In this document: piece after piece, positions 23,758-31,232 of the stretch
Position numbering within the stretch: the first letter of the stretch is position 1
How the letters are laid out: every line of letters starts with the position of its first letter
DNA from: a virus
DNA length: 43,297 nt
IMG/VR virus record: IMGVR_UViG_3300032304_001187
Span: 1 to 43,297 of that record
Direction: 5' to 3' (one strand)
The notes under the pieces: generated by a model
Told to the model about the DNA's origin: nothing
Databases searched by the model: none
Seen by the model: the letters and a program-made list of their open reading frames with translations, nothing else
Position numbers and translations under genes: made by a program

Positions 23758-24732
23758 ATGGAAATAGCCGCAATAAACGTAAACGATCTTTTTGTAGAAG
23801 GACTCTGGCGATTCAAAACGTGTGGGGTGCTTAATCAAACCCGTAATGGTGAGGTATACAGGATTGATGAACCTGTCTTGACTAAGATAACTAACCCGAC
23901 TGAGCGTGTTTTGTTTCACGGTGGTCGAGATGCGAACCCAATCTTTCATCTGATGGAAAGCATCTGGATACTCGCGGGTCGTAATGATGTCGCGTTTTTA
24001 CAAAACTTCAATTCAAATATCGGTCAGTTCAGCGATGACGGCGTGCGGTTCAACGCGCCTTACGGTCACAGGATGCGTCGTCAATTCGGCTTTGATCAAT
24101 TGAAAGAGATTATTGATTTGATTAAGCACACCCCGAACACACGGCAAGCAGTTATGCAGCTTTGGGACACTTCAGACTTCAACAAGAGTACGCTTGACAA
24201 AGCCTGCAATACGTCAGTAATGTTTTCTGTCGTTAATGGTAAGCTGGATATGATGATCACAAACCGATCAAACGACTTCTGGTGGGGATACTGCGGGGCT
24301 AACCCAGTTCACTTTTCTATTATTCAGGAGTTCATTGCGATTGCCCTAGGCATTCCAGTCGGCATGTATTACACCGTATCAAATAATCTTCATCTTTACA
24401 CAAAGCTATACAACGCGCTACCTTTGATGCTTCAACCACCTACATCAAGCGAAGACTTTGATTACTATTCTACTGGTGCTGTCCAGCCTATGGATCTTTA
24501 TTACGATGACTGGGAGTCTTTCTTAGAAGAGTGTGAAGTGTTCTGCGAAGCACCGCTAGCGTACTACGACTATAAGCACGAGTTTTTCAGGCATGTTGCG
24601 CGCCCTATGGCGTATGTAAGCTACGACCGCAAGAACAAGATTAGCGACGGTAAAGTATACGCGAATCAGATTATGGCGTCTGATTGGAAAACAGCAGTTC
24701 AACAGTGGATCATGAGAAGGGAATCAAAATGA
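23758..24732 (+). CDS. thymidylate-synthase homologue, probable dUMP hydroxymethylase
   Basis: 324 residues from ATG 23758, GGAG 7 nt upstream. Thymidylate synthase landmarks are present: APYGHRMR at 100-107, the nucleophile Cys150 in DKACNTS, GKLDMMITNRSND at 161-173 (phosphate and base contacts), GANPVHFS at 180-187, and the ribose-contact segment NNLHLYTK near 210-216. The usual PPCH is ACN, and the LGxPFNI loop is replaced by WWGYCGANPVHF, a form I associate with phage pyrimidine hydroxymethylases. The retained Asn182 favours a uracil over a cytosine substrate. It would convert dUMP and methylene-THF to 5-hydroxymethyl-dUMP. Ordinary dTMP synthesis cannot be excluded. Confidence 0.8.
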   Translation: MEIAAINVNDLFVEGLWRFKTCGVLNQTRNGEVYRIDEPVLTKITNPTERVLFHGGRDANPIFHLMESIWILAGRNDVAFLQNFNSNIGQFSDDGVRFNAPYGHRMRRQFGFDQLKEIIDLIKHTPNTRQAVMQLWDTSDFNKSTLDKACNTSVMFSVVNGKLDMMITNRSNDFWWGYCGANPVHFSIIQEFIAIALGIPVGMYYTVSNNLHLYTKLYNALPLMLQPPTSSEDFDYYSTGAVQPMDLYYDDWESFLEECEVFCEAPLAYYDYKHEFFRHVARPMAYVSYDRKNKISDGKVYANQIMASDWKTAVQQWIMRRESK

Positions 24733-24977
24733 GCGCGAACAAACGACAAGTAGCAGGTAGTCATTACAAATCAACAATAGAACATTGGGACTACGTAGTG
24801 GCAAATGATCTTGATTACTTTCAGGCTCAGATTACTAAGTACGTCACCCGCTGGAAGAAAAAGAACGGAATGACTGACCTATTGAAAGCGCAGCACTTTC
24901 TTGAAAAGTATATTGAAGTTCACAACGCTAGTGAAAACGCTGGCGAAGATGCAAGTCCTGCTTACGTGAATCAATGA
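24729..24977 (+). CDS. DUF3310 protein (T7 gp1.7-like domain), possible nucleotide kinase
   Basis: 82 residues from ATG 24729 (ATGA overlap, AAGGGA site). An earlier in-frame start at 24684 lies inside the previous gene. The domain reads VAGSHYKSTIEHWDYV, then QITKYVTRWKKKNGMTDLLKAQHFLEKYIE, the DUF3310 pattern 'sHY......D.......KY..R..KK....DL.KA..yl'. T7 gp1.7, which contains this domain, is a nucleotide kinase acting on dTMP and dGMP. Placement right after the hydroxymethylase-like gene suggests it could raise hmdUMP toward the triphosphate. It is much shorter than gp1.7, so activity is uncertain. Confidence 0.75.
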   Translation: MSANKRQVAGSHYKSTIEHWDYVVANDLDYFQAQITKYVTRWKKKNGMTDLLKAQHFLEKYIEVHNASENAGEDASPAYVNQ

Positions 24978-26734
24978 AAACAATCGTAATCGATACCGAA
25001 GTATTCAAGAATCTGTTTCTGCTCTGCGGATTGATTCTTGAGACTGGTGACCGCTTTCATATCTGGGGTCATCAGGAAGATGCTTGCGAACGATTAAAAG
25101 AACTGATGAAGTCAAATAATACCTTCGTTACCTTTAACGGCAATCGCTATGACATGCCTGTCATTTCATATTTCATGACAGGTAAAACTACGTTGGAGAC
25201 GAAGGCGTTGGGTGACAAAATCATTCAGGAAAACCTGATGCCGTGGCAAGCGGAAAAGGAATACGGCTTCAGAATCCCGATGATTGACCATATTGATATC
25301 ATTGAGGTCGCGCCCAGCTTTGTTAGTTTGAAAACATATGGTGCGCGTATGAACATGCCTGTGATTCAAGATTTACCATTTCATCACGACTCTATCATTG
25401 CCGAAGATGACTTTGATGATGTCTTGAAATATTGCCACAATGACTTAGACACGACCGCTGAGTTATATAACAGGCTTCAGGGGCAACTGCAGCTTCGTGT
25501 TGAGATCAGTAAGGAGTATGGGTTTGATGCACGGTCTAAGTCGGACTCACAAGTAGCGGAATATATGTTCATGAAAAAGCTTAATTTGAAGAAGAAAGAG
25601 CCAGTCATACCTAAGTTCGTTAAATACGTAACTCCACCATTTATTGAGTTCAGAACACCAGCCCTGAAAGACCTTGAGCAACGTATAGCAGCGCATAACT
25701 TTGACGTAAAGGAAAGTGGTCACGTTGATTTGCCAGACTTCTTGAAGGACGATCTCGTTACGATTGGAAAGGGTGTTTATCAGATGGGCGTGGGCGGTTT
25801 ACATTCTCAGCACGACAGGAAGATTTGCCATGTTTCTGATGATGACTTTTGCGTAGTTGATTATGATGTGGCTTCGTACTATCCTGCGATCATGTTGAAC
25901 TGCAATCTGATCCCTATGAATACAGGTATAAAGTTCATTGAGGAATATCGTAAGGTTTTTCACAGAAGGCTGGAGGGAAAGCGTGCAAAGAATATGGTCA
26001 TCGCTGACTCGTTACGTATCGCGCTAAACGGAACATTCGGCAAGACCGCGAATAAGTTTTCGCCTCTTTACTCTCCGGACGTAATGATAAACATTACTTT
26101 GATCGGGCAGCTAACTCTGCTAAGTTTGATTGAGATTCTTGAATACCACAGGATTGAAGTCATATCCGCGAACACGGACGGAATCATGCTCTACTACAGG
26201 AAGAAAGGGCAAGCGGTAGTCGAAAACATAATTAAGCAGTTCAGTGAGAAGACAGGATTTATTTTTGAAGCAACACCATATCGGTGTGTCGCGTTGAAAG
26301 ACGTTAATAATTATTACGCAGTGAAAGGAGATCGTAGTGTTAAAATAAAAGGCATTTACAGCGAACCAACTCTCAGCAAGAACCCAACTGCACCTGTTGT
26401 ATCTAAGGCGGTAGCTAATTGGCTTTCTGAAGGAACACCATTTGAGGACACTCTTAAAAACGCTACACTAACTGATTTCATCAGCGTTAGGAATGTTACT
26501 GGAGGCGGTGTTCAGGACGATCAGTATCTTGGTAGAGTTGTGCGCTGGTATCAAACCACGGAACAATTGCCTCCGATTGTATATGCGTCAAACGGAAACA
26601 AAGTTGCCAAGACTGATGGTGCAAAGGCGTGCATGACTTTACCAAAAAATATTCCTGCGGATTTGAACTTTGATTGGTATTTTCAAGCTATAATAAAAAC
26701 TGTCAAGGATATTGGCGCAAGCAAGTATTTATAA
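24974..26734 (+). CDS. family B DNA polymerase
   Basis: 586 residues, a compact phage form, ATGA coupling. The 3'-5' exonuclease motifs are intact: Asp7/Glu9 in IDTEVF, Asn55 with Asp60 in FNGNRYD, and Tyr153/Asp157 in YCHNDLD. The polymerase domain has the G-G-x-H link at 274-277, motif A DVASYYP with Asp298, motif B RIALNGTFG (348-356), and motif C NTDG (400-403). Motif B has Arg in place of the usual Lys, and motif C has Asn400 for the first Asp while Asp402 is kept. It replicates the phage genome with the primase-helicase. Sitting directly after the modification genes, it presumably incorporates modified dUTP. Confidence 0.92.
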   Translation: MKTIVIDTEVFKNLFLLCGLILETGDRFHIWGHQEDACERLKELMKSNNTFVTFNGNRYDMPVISYFMTGKTTLETKALGDKIIQENLMPWQAEKEYGFRIPMIDHIDIIEVAPSFVSLKTYGARMNMPVIQDLPFHHDSIIAEDDFDDVLKYCHNDLDTTAELYNRLQGQLQLRVEISKEYGFDARSKSDSQVAEYMFMKKLNLKKKEPVIPKFVKYVTPPFIEFRTPALKDLEQRIAAHNFDVKESGHVDLPDFLKDDLVTIGKGVYQMGVGGLHSQHDRKICHVSDDDFCVVDYDVASYYPAIMLNCNLIPMNTGIKFIEEYRKVFHRRLEGKRAKNMVIADSLRIALNGTFGKTANKFSPLYSPDVMINITLIGQLTLLSLIEILEYHRIEVISANTDGIMLYYRKKGQAVVENIIKQFSEKTGFIFEATPYRCVALKDVNNYYAVKGDRSVKIKGIYSEPTLSKNPTAPVVSKAVANWLSEGTPFEDTLKNATLTDFISVRNVTGGGVQDDQYLGRVVRWYQTTEQLPPIVYASNGNKVAKTDGAKACMTLPKNIPADLNFDWYFQAIIKTVKDIGASKYL

Positions 26735-26744
26735 AGGAAATAAT

Positions 26745-27113
26745 TTGAATAAACATATACAACTTGAATTCAGCATTACAAATGAAAAGGAAGGAGTGTA
26801 CATGGGAGACGATCAATCCGTCGTATGGGTCGTTGATAACTCTCTTAACAAGACTATCAAAGATGCACTAAGGTTTGGAACAATCGAGCATGTTTTTACT
26901 GATGTGAACATTGACAATGTTGACCTCGTAGAATACGCTAGAGATGTTTTAAAAGATTTTCATGACAACGACTGTTTGTGTTTGATTGGGGATCCGAAGT
27001 TAGCAGCAATATGTGTAGGTGTTCTCGCTCAGAATCGTCCAGGAGAAGAATTGAGATTACTTCAATTTGATTCACGGACATTTCGTTACAATGAAATTGC
27101 ATTGAACTTTTAA
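26745..27113 (+). CDS. hypothetical protein, conserved in phage replication regions
   Basis: 122 residues from TTG 26745, chosen because the recurrent leader ATAAAGGAAATAA ends just before it. An alternative is ATG 26802, which has GGAG 5 nt upstream and would remove 19 residues. The folded part is VVWVVDNSLNKTIKDALRFG, VDLVEYARDVLKDFHDNDCLCLIGDPKLAAIC and LLQFDSRTFRYNEI, an alternating alpha/beta pattern. I do not know its function. Its neighbours are DNA polymerase and recombinase. Confidence 0.6.
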   Translation: MNKHIQLEFSITNEKEGVYMGDDQSVVWVVDNSLNKTIKDALRFGTIEHVFTDVNIDNVDLVEYARDVLKDFHDNDCLCLIGDPKLAAICVGVLAQNRPGEELRLLQFDSRTFRYNEIALNF

Positions 27114-27126
27114 TAAAGGAAATACT

Positions 27127-27864
27127 ATGAGCTTTATAAAATCGCTTGTCGTCGGCAAGCAGGAGTTACCACCCCGAGTTTGCATTTATGGGAACCACGG
27201 TATCGGTAAATCCACAATCGCTTCTCAATTCCCTGACCCTATCTTCATCAATACTGAAGACGGCTTGGATTCATTAGACGTAACGTCATTCCCTCGCGCC
27301 GTTGAAATCAATGACGTAGTTGAGGCTATCAAGAACCTGTTGAAAGAAGAGCATCAATTCAAGACGCTCGTAATCGACTCAGTGGACTGGCTTGTTGAAC
27401 CGCTGATTGTGAAGGATATTGAAGGCTCTCACGACGCGAAAGATCTAGGCTACGGCAAAGGTCAAGTGTTCGTTGCTGAAGCGTTCAGAGAGATACTTCA
27501 GGGTCTTGACGCGTTACGCCGCAAGCGTGGTATGAACATTGTTCTGCTCGCGCATGCTAACGTAGTTCGTTATGAAAACCCTCTGACTGAGCCGTATGAC
27601 CGATTCTCGCCTAAGTTGCCGAATCGTTGTAATGCTCTATTGCAAGAATGGTGTGATGTGATTGCTTACGCAGGTTTCAAAGTAATTGTCAAGAAATCTG
27701 ATGTTGGCTTCAATAACACTGTAAACCGTGGAATTACGACAGGTGAGCGACTGCTACACGTAGTTGAGAACCCAGCGTATATTGCGAAGAATCGTTATGC
27801 ATGCCCAGACTCGTTCGACATGAATATCGAGGAAATCTCAAAACACATCCCAATCGTATCTTAA
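27127..27864 (+). CDS. Sak4-like (AAA_24) recombination ATPase
   Basis: 245 residues, AATAAAGGAAATA leader. Walker A is GNHGIGKST at 22-30, followed by FINTEDGLDSLD, a Walker B at FKTLVIDSVDWL, a segment with GYGKGQVFVAEAFREIL, and LRRKRGMNIVLLAHANVVRYENP as sensor region. This order is typical of the RecA-like Sak4 ATPases that phages use for annealing or strand exchange with an SSB partner. The next gene is a DUF669 SSB-like protein, the usual partner. Likely roles are recombination-dependent replication and repair. Confidence 0.85.
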   Translation: MSFIKSLVVGKQELPPRVCIYGNHGIGKSTIASQFPDPIFINTEDGLDSLDVTSFPRAVEINDVVEAIKNLLKEEHQFKTLVIDSVDWLVEPLIVKDIEGSHDAKDLGYGKGQVFVAEAFREILQGLDALRRKRGMNIVLLAHANVVRYENPLTEPYDRFSPKLPNRCNALLQEWCDVIAYAGFKVIVKKSDVGFNNTVNRGITTGERLLHVVENPAYIAKNRYACPDSFDMNIEEISKHIPIVS

Positions 27865-27877
27865 TAAAGGAAATATT

Positions 27878-28381
27878 ATGTCTAAATTTGGATTTGACTT
27901 AAACGAATACGCGTCAGAGCAACGCGATTACAGCCCATTACCTAAAGGTGACTACGTGCTCAAGTGCACAGAAGCCGAGGTGAAATCAACAAAGTCTGGC
28001 GGTGAAATGATTGCCGCTACGTTTGAAGTCGCCAGCGGTGAAGGCACTGGTCGTAAGATCTGGAACAACTTTAACATTCACAACGCGAGTGAAAAAGCCC
28101 AGAAGATCGGTCGTGAGCAAGTTGCGGCTTGGGCACGTGCTTGTGGAAAGCCGAACGCAGCTAGCTTTGATGAGCTCTTAGAGCGCAAGTTTACTGCGAT
28201 GGTTGACATTGAAAAAGGTACAGGAGGCTATGCTGATAAGAACCGTATCGTCGGCTATAGTTCACCTGACAGCGCACCAGCAAAACCGAAAGTCGCGGCT
28301 AAATCTTTGATGGATATCGAAGATGATGAGCCAGAAGCTAAGGAAGAAAAAGCTGGTAAGAAAAAGAACCCTTGGGATTAA
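27878..28381 (+). CDS. DUF669 single-strand-DNA-binding-like protein
   Basis: 167 residues, AATAAAGGAAATA leader. The N-terminal half has the DUF669 pattern: PLPKGDYVLKCTEAEVKSTKSGGEMIAATFEV, RKIWNNFNIHN, AWARACGKPNA and FTAMVDIEKGTGGYADKNRI, an OB-like beta-rich domain. A flexible Ala/Lys/Glu region follows, ending KKKNPWD. An acidic tip on an SSB tail commonly recruits partners. With the preceding ATPase it forms the phage recombination pair. Good family match by eye. Confidence 0.82.
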   Translation: MSKFGFDLNEYASEQRDYSPLPKGDYVLKCTEAEVKSTKSGGEMIAATFEVASGEGTGRKIWNNFNIHNASEKAQKIGREQVAAWARACGKPNAASFDELLERKFTAMVDIEKGTGGYADKNRIVGYSSPDSAPAKPKVAAKSLMDIEDDEPEAKEEKAGKKKNPWD

Positions 28382-28390
28382 GGAAAGACT

Positions 28391-28528
28391 ATGCCTACTA
28401 GAAACGAACTCATATTTCAATTTATGATATCTTTAGCAGCCAATGGTAACGTAGCGTGTACTGATGCGAGTTACGTGTACCGAATCGCTTCCGATTTAGC
28501 TGATGAGTATATAAAGCGTCAAGGGTAA
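28391..28528 (+). CDS. tiny hypothetical protein
   Basis: 45 residues, ATG 28391 after AAGGAAAGACT, 9 nt after the SSB-like gene. The sequence MPTRNELIFQFMISLAANGNV ... IASDLADEYIKRQG looks like two helices. No family recognised; no membrane segment. Confidence 0.5.
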   Translation: MPTRNELIFQFMISLAANGNVACTDASYVYRIASDLADEYIKRQG

Positions 28529-28598
28529 CTTCTGGGGGAAAGCACTTTTTCACGCTTCGCATACGGTGTGTGAGTACCCCACCTCTAAAGGAATAATT

Positions 28599-28877
28599 AT
28601 GAAAAACGTAATAATCGCAATAAGTGTTTTAGGTTTAGCTGCTTGTAGCTCTACCCCTCCTACGCATGTGCCTATGGGACTTAACGCGCCCACCGTAGTG
28701 CTGCATTATGACGCGCAGGTTCAGCAGATGAGTCGCCAAGAAGTTATACAAGCTACTATGGATTGTGAGAGCGCAGGAATGCGTGCATCCCCAGTCATGA
28801 GTAAGCGTAAGGTGTCGGGTATGCTTTCCGATATTATCATAGACGTTCAATGTATTCCTCGATATAGGTTGTTCTAA
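28599..28877 (+). CDS. small lipoprotein
   Basis: 92 residues from ATG 28599 (AAAGGAATAATT leader). An earlier frame start at 28566 lacks a site. The N-terminus is a lipoprotein signal: MKN, hydrophobic VIIAISVLGLAA, then Cys16 in a canonical LAAC lipobox, followed by Ser-Ser-Thr-Pro-Pro. The mature part (about 77 residues) contains two further Cys, in DCESAG and QCIPRY, possibly a disulphide. It would be anchored to a Gram-negative membrane facing the periplasm. Its place among early genes rather than with holin/endolysin argues against a spanin and makes receptor masking or superinfection exclusion (as with T5 Llp) a fair guess. Confidence 0.72.
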   Translation: MKNVIIAISVLGLAACSSTPPTHVPMGLNAPTVVLHYDAQVQQMSRQEVIQATMDCESAGMRASPVMSKRKVSGMLSDIIIDVQCIPRYRLF

Positions 28878-29738
28878 ATGGCTACTAAAAAACCTTTACC
28901 AATTCCTATACCTGTTCAAGAGGTAGAGGTTGTTGATAGAATATATGAAGCTATAAAGAAAGACAGCAAACGCCCATTCAGATTGTCTAGGTTGGGCGCG
29001 TCCGGAATAGGCGATGATTGTATTCGTAGAATCTGGCTTTCTTGGCGCGGTTACGATAACCCATCATTTGACGGCAGGATGTTGCGGTTGTTCGAAACAG
29101 GCAATCTTCAAGAAAAGCGTGTAATCACTGATCTGCGTAATGCTGGCTTCGGGGTATGGGACGCTTATGAGAATGGACTTCAGTTTGCGTATACTGATGA
29201 CACTAAACATTTCGTAGTCAAGGTGGACGGAATCATCAAAGGCATTCCAGGAGCGGAAGATATACCTCATGTTCTTGAAGTGAAAACGCACAACGCGAAG
29301 TCTTTCGCTGATCTTGAGAAGAACGGTATAGCTAACTCTAAGCCATCACACTATTATCAGATCCAAGCAGGGATGCTGATGACAGGAATGGACCGAGGCT
29401 TTTATATCGCTTTGAACAAAGATACTGAACAATATTACGTAAGACGGATCAAACCTGACTACGAAGTTCAAAACGACATACTAGCTAGAATCAAACTCCT
29501 AGTAGAAGCGGATCTGAAACCTGCAGGTATCGGCGAGAATATGGAAGCATATCCTTGCCGCTGGTGTGACTACAAAGAAGTGTGCTATGACCTCAAACCG
29601 CCTATCAAGTCCTGTCGTTCTTGCGAGCATTCAAAGCCGTTCACGAATGGGGATTGGCTATGTACGCTTAAGAGTCAGACTTTAACTCTAAATGCTCAGC
29701 TTGCAGCTTGCGAGAGCTACGTTCAGAAAGGAAAGTAG
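28878..29738 (+). CDS. Cas4/RecB-like PD-(D/E)XK nuclease with Fe-S-type cysteines
   Basis: 286 residues. PD-(D/E)XK residues are Asp117 in KVDGI, Glu134 and Lys136 in LEVKT, followed by a helix with YYQIQAGMLM, a RecB-like signature. Cys48 (DDCIRR) plus a C-terminal C-x2-C-x5-C (PCRWCDYKEVC) reproduces the four-cysteine layout of Cas4/AddB-type iron-sulphur nucleases. A second Cys cluster follows (KSCRSCEHSKP ... DWLC ... AACES), possibly zinc-binding. Likely a DNA end-processing exonuclease working with the Sak4-like ATPase and SSB-like protein. Confidence 0.82.
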   Translation: MATKKPLPIPIPVQEVEVVDRIYEAIKKDSKRPFRLSRLGASGIGDDCIRRIWLSWRGYDNPSFDGRMLRLFETGNLQEKRVITDLRNAGFGVWDAYENGLQFAYTDDTKHFVVKVDGIIKGIPGAEDIPHVLEVKTHNAKSFADLEKNGIANSKPSHYYQIQAGMLMTGMDRGFYIALNKDTEQYYVRRIKPDYEVQNDILARIKLLVEADLKPAGIGENMEAYPCRWCDYKEVCYDLKPPIKSCRSCEHSKPFTNGDWLCTLKSQTLTLNAQLAACESYVQKGK

Positions 29739-30221
29739 ATGAGATACTACTTAGGTATTGATCCAGGAATAAGCGGTGCTCTCGCTGTTCTAGACGAGAA
29801 TGAGGATATCGTTCAAATCTTCGATATGCCCACCTTAGAAGTGATTACGGGCAAATCAAAGAAACAAAGGGTAAACCCTCAGTCTATCGTATCGGAGCTG
29901 AAGCTATTCAAAGATCAGCGTATCGAAGGTCTAATTGAGCAGGTAAACGCTATGCCGAATCAAGGTGTAACGTCCATGTTCTCTTTCGGTCGGTCTCTCG
30001 GGATATTAGAGGGTGTTCTCGCAGGTTTAGATATACCGTATAGCCTTGTCACGCCGACTGTCTGGAAAAAGCGTATGGGCGTTAATTCAAGCAAAGACGG
30101 AGCTCGTGAATTAGCGATGAGAACATGGTCTAGTAAATCTGAGCTATTCAAGCGTAAAAAAGACGACGGAAGAGCTGAGGCTGCACTTTTGGCGTTATAT
30201 TTGATTAGAGATAGAAAATGA
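29739..30221 (+). CDS. RuvC-like Holliday junction resolvase
   Basis: 160 residues. An RNase H fold with GIDPGISGALAV (catalytic Asp8), a second acidic strand LIEQVNAMPNQGVTSMFSFGRSLG, and a C-terminal DDGRAEAALLALYL supplying the last acids. This is the RuvC layout and normal length. It would resolve branched replication intermediates before packaging. It is adjacent to the nuclease and recombination genes and starts right after the nuclease stop. Confidence 0.85.
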   Translation: MRYYLGIDPGISGALAVLDENEDIVQIFDMPTLEVITGKSKKQRVNPQSIVSELKLFKDQRIEGLIEQVNAMPNQGVTSMFSFGRSLGILEGVLAGLDIPYSLVTPTVWKKRMGVNSSKDGARELAMRTWSSKSELFKRKKDDGRAEAALLALYLIRDRK

Positions 30222-30370
30222 TAGCTGATCAAGTTAAAAAATCTGAGTTCACGATTGTAGCGAATGGCGTTTGGATTTGCTTCTCTAAACAGCCTACTTT
30301 AGAAGACGTAAAGGAAGCTAGGAAACTGCTTGATCAATTGACTGACGAACTGATAAAAGAGAACCTATGA
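30218..30370 (+). CDS. tiny hypothetical protein
   Basis: 50 residues, ATGA overlap with the resolvase. The sequence MIADQVKKSEFTIVANGVWICFSKQP, then a helix EDVKEARKLLDQLTDELIKE, is a beta-hairpin plus helix. It is coupled to the next gene by ATGA. No family recognised. Confidence 0.5.
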   Translation: MIADQVKKSEFTIVANGVWICFSKQPTLEDVKEARKLLDQLTDELIKENL

Positions 30371-30561
30371 CATTCAAACTACAACCTAGGCATGATCGCA
30401 ATGCTCTAGCCTCGCGTAGGAGAGCGTCACGTTTTCTAAAAGGCAAGTTCAGTCGCTTTCAGGCTTTCAAGGCGCTCATAAAATTTGGGCGAAAAAAGCC
30501 TATCCGCTGGTGGCAGTCCACTTACCAGCATTATAAACTTTGGAGAGATAGAAATGGTTAA
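30367..30561 (+). CDS. very basic small protein
   Basis: 64 residues with an extreme excess of Arg and Lys (about a third of the sequence), almost no acids, and several Trp and Phe (RRRASRFLKGKFSRFQAFKAL; KKPIRWWQSTYQHYKLWRDR). It could bind nucleic acid. ATGA overlap with the previous gene and 8-nt overlap with the next. No family recognised. Confidence 0.5.
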   Translation: MTFKLQPRHDRNALASRRRASRFLKGKFSRFQAFKALIKFGRKKPIRWWQSTYQHYKLWRDRNG

Positions 30562-30679
30562 TTTTATAATCGGAATAATAGTAGGGTTTTTCATCGCGAC
30601 ATACGGAGTAGGTGATGTAGCGGATTCAGTAGATGACGGTCTAAAGACTTTGAAAAATATTAGAGTGGTGGAGAAATAA
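30554..30679 (+). CDS. small membrane protein
   Basis: 41 residues from ATG 30554, GGAGAGATAGAA upstream. A hydrophobic first half (FIIGIIVGFFIATYGVG) spans the membrane, followed by a polar tail. An in-frame start at 30485 lies in the previous gene and lacks a site. Function unknown. Confidence 0.5.
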   Translation: MVNFIIGIIVGFFIATYGVGDVADSVDDGLKTLKNIRVVEK

Positions 30680-30680
30680 T

Positions 30681-30857
30681 ATGACCTCGAGTGAAAGAAT
30701 TGATTACGTCGCGTTAGAAATGCTCAAGTTGATTGTGGTTACATACAAGGGTGAAGACACGGAGTCTGCTTCTCTAGCAGCTTACGACTACGCTGTTGAG
30801 ATGGAAAAAGCGCGTAACGGCGCATTAACAAAGAGGGCATCTTATGAAAAAGAATGA
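30681..30857 (+). CDS. small helical hypothetical protein
   Basis: 58 residues, ATG 30681 after GGTGGAGAAATAAT. All helical (RIDYVALEMLKLIVV; AAYDYAVEMEKARNGALTK). It overlaps the next gene by 14 nt. No family recognised. Confidence 0.48.
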   Translation: MTSSERIDYVALEMLKLIVVTYKGEDTESASLAAYDYAVEMEKARNGALTKRASYEKE

Positions 30858-31059
30858 TATGCACGTATGGACAGCTTCAGGAACAAATATTGAAGAACGC
30901 TGGAAGCTCAAATATGGCTGGGTTCGACCGTCAGAGCAGGTCGAATATCAGCAAAAATTTAAGTATTACCAAGAACTGCCATTGCGTAAATTAGATGACG
31001 TGGCTAAAGTTGAATATGAACGCATATTGAAAACAGCGAAGGTTGCTAGGATAAGATGA
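30844..31059 (+). CDS. small hypothetical protein
   Basis: 71 residues, rich in Tyr, Lys, Trp and Glu (EERWKLKYGWVRPSEQVEYQQKFKYYQELPLR). It looks like a helical hairpin. It is coupled to both neighbours (14-nt overlap upstream, ATGA downstream). I recall similar short sequences from other phages without a function. Confidence 0.55.
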   Translation: MKKNDMHVWTASGTNIEERWKLKYGWVRPSEQVEYQQKFKYYQELPLRKLDDVAKVEYERILKTAKVARIR

Positions 31060-31232
31060 TAGACAAAAAATTCTGTGCATGTTGTCAATGTCCTAGAGAA
31101 CCATCGGATATGAAAATTGTCACAATTAACAAAAGAAAACTATGGCGTTGTACGTTGTGTATTGAAAAACGTGCTCAAGCCAGATATATATCAAAATCAA
31201 GTCAGGAGAAATCAGATGGAAAAACAGTATAA
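31056..31232 (+). CDS. small zinc-finger-like protein
   Basis: 58 residues, ATGA overlap. It has FCACCQCPRE near the N-terminus and WRCTLCIEKR later: two CxxC pairs about 26 residues apart, a zinc-ribbon layout, with basic flanks. HNH endonucleases often carry such a ribbon, but the His-Asn-His residues are missing. It may bind DNA or a host protein. Confidence 0.52.
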   Translation: MIDKKFCACCQCPREPSDMKIVTINKRKLWRCTLCIEKRAQARYISKSSQEKSDGKTV

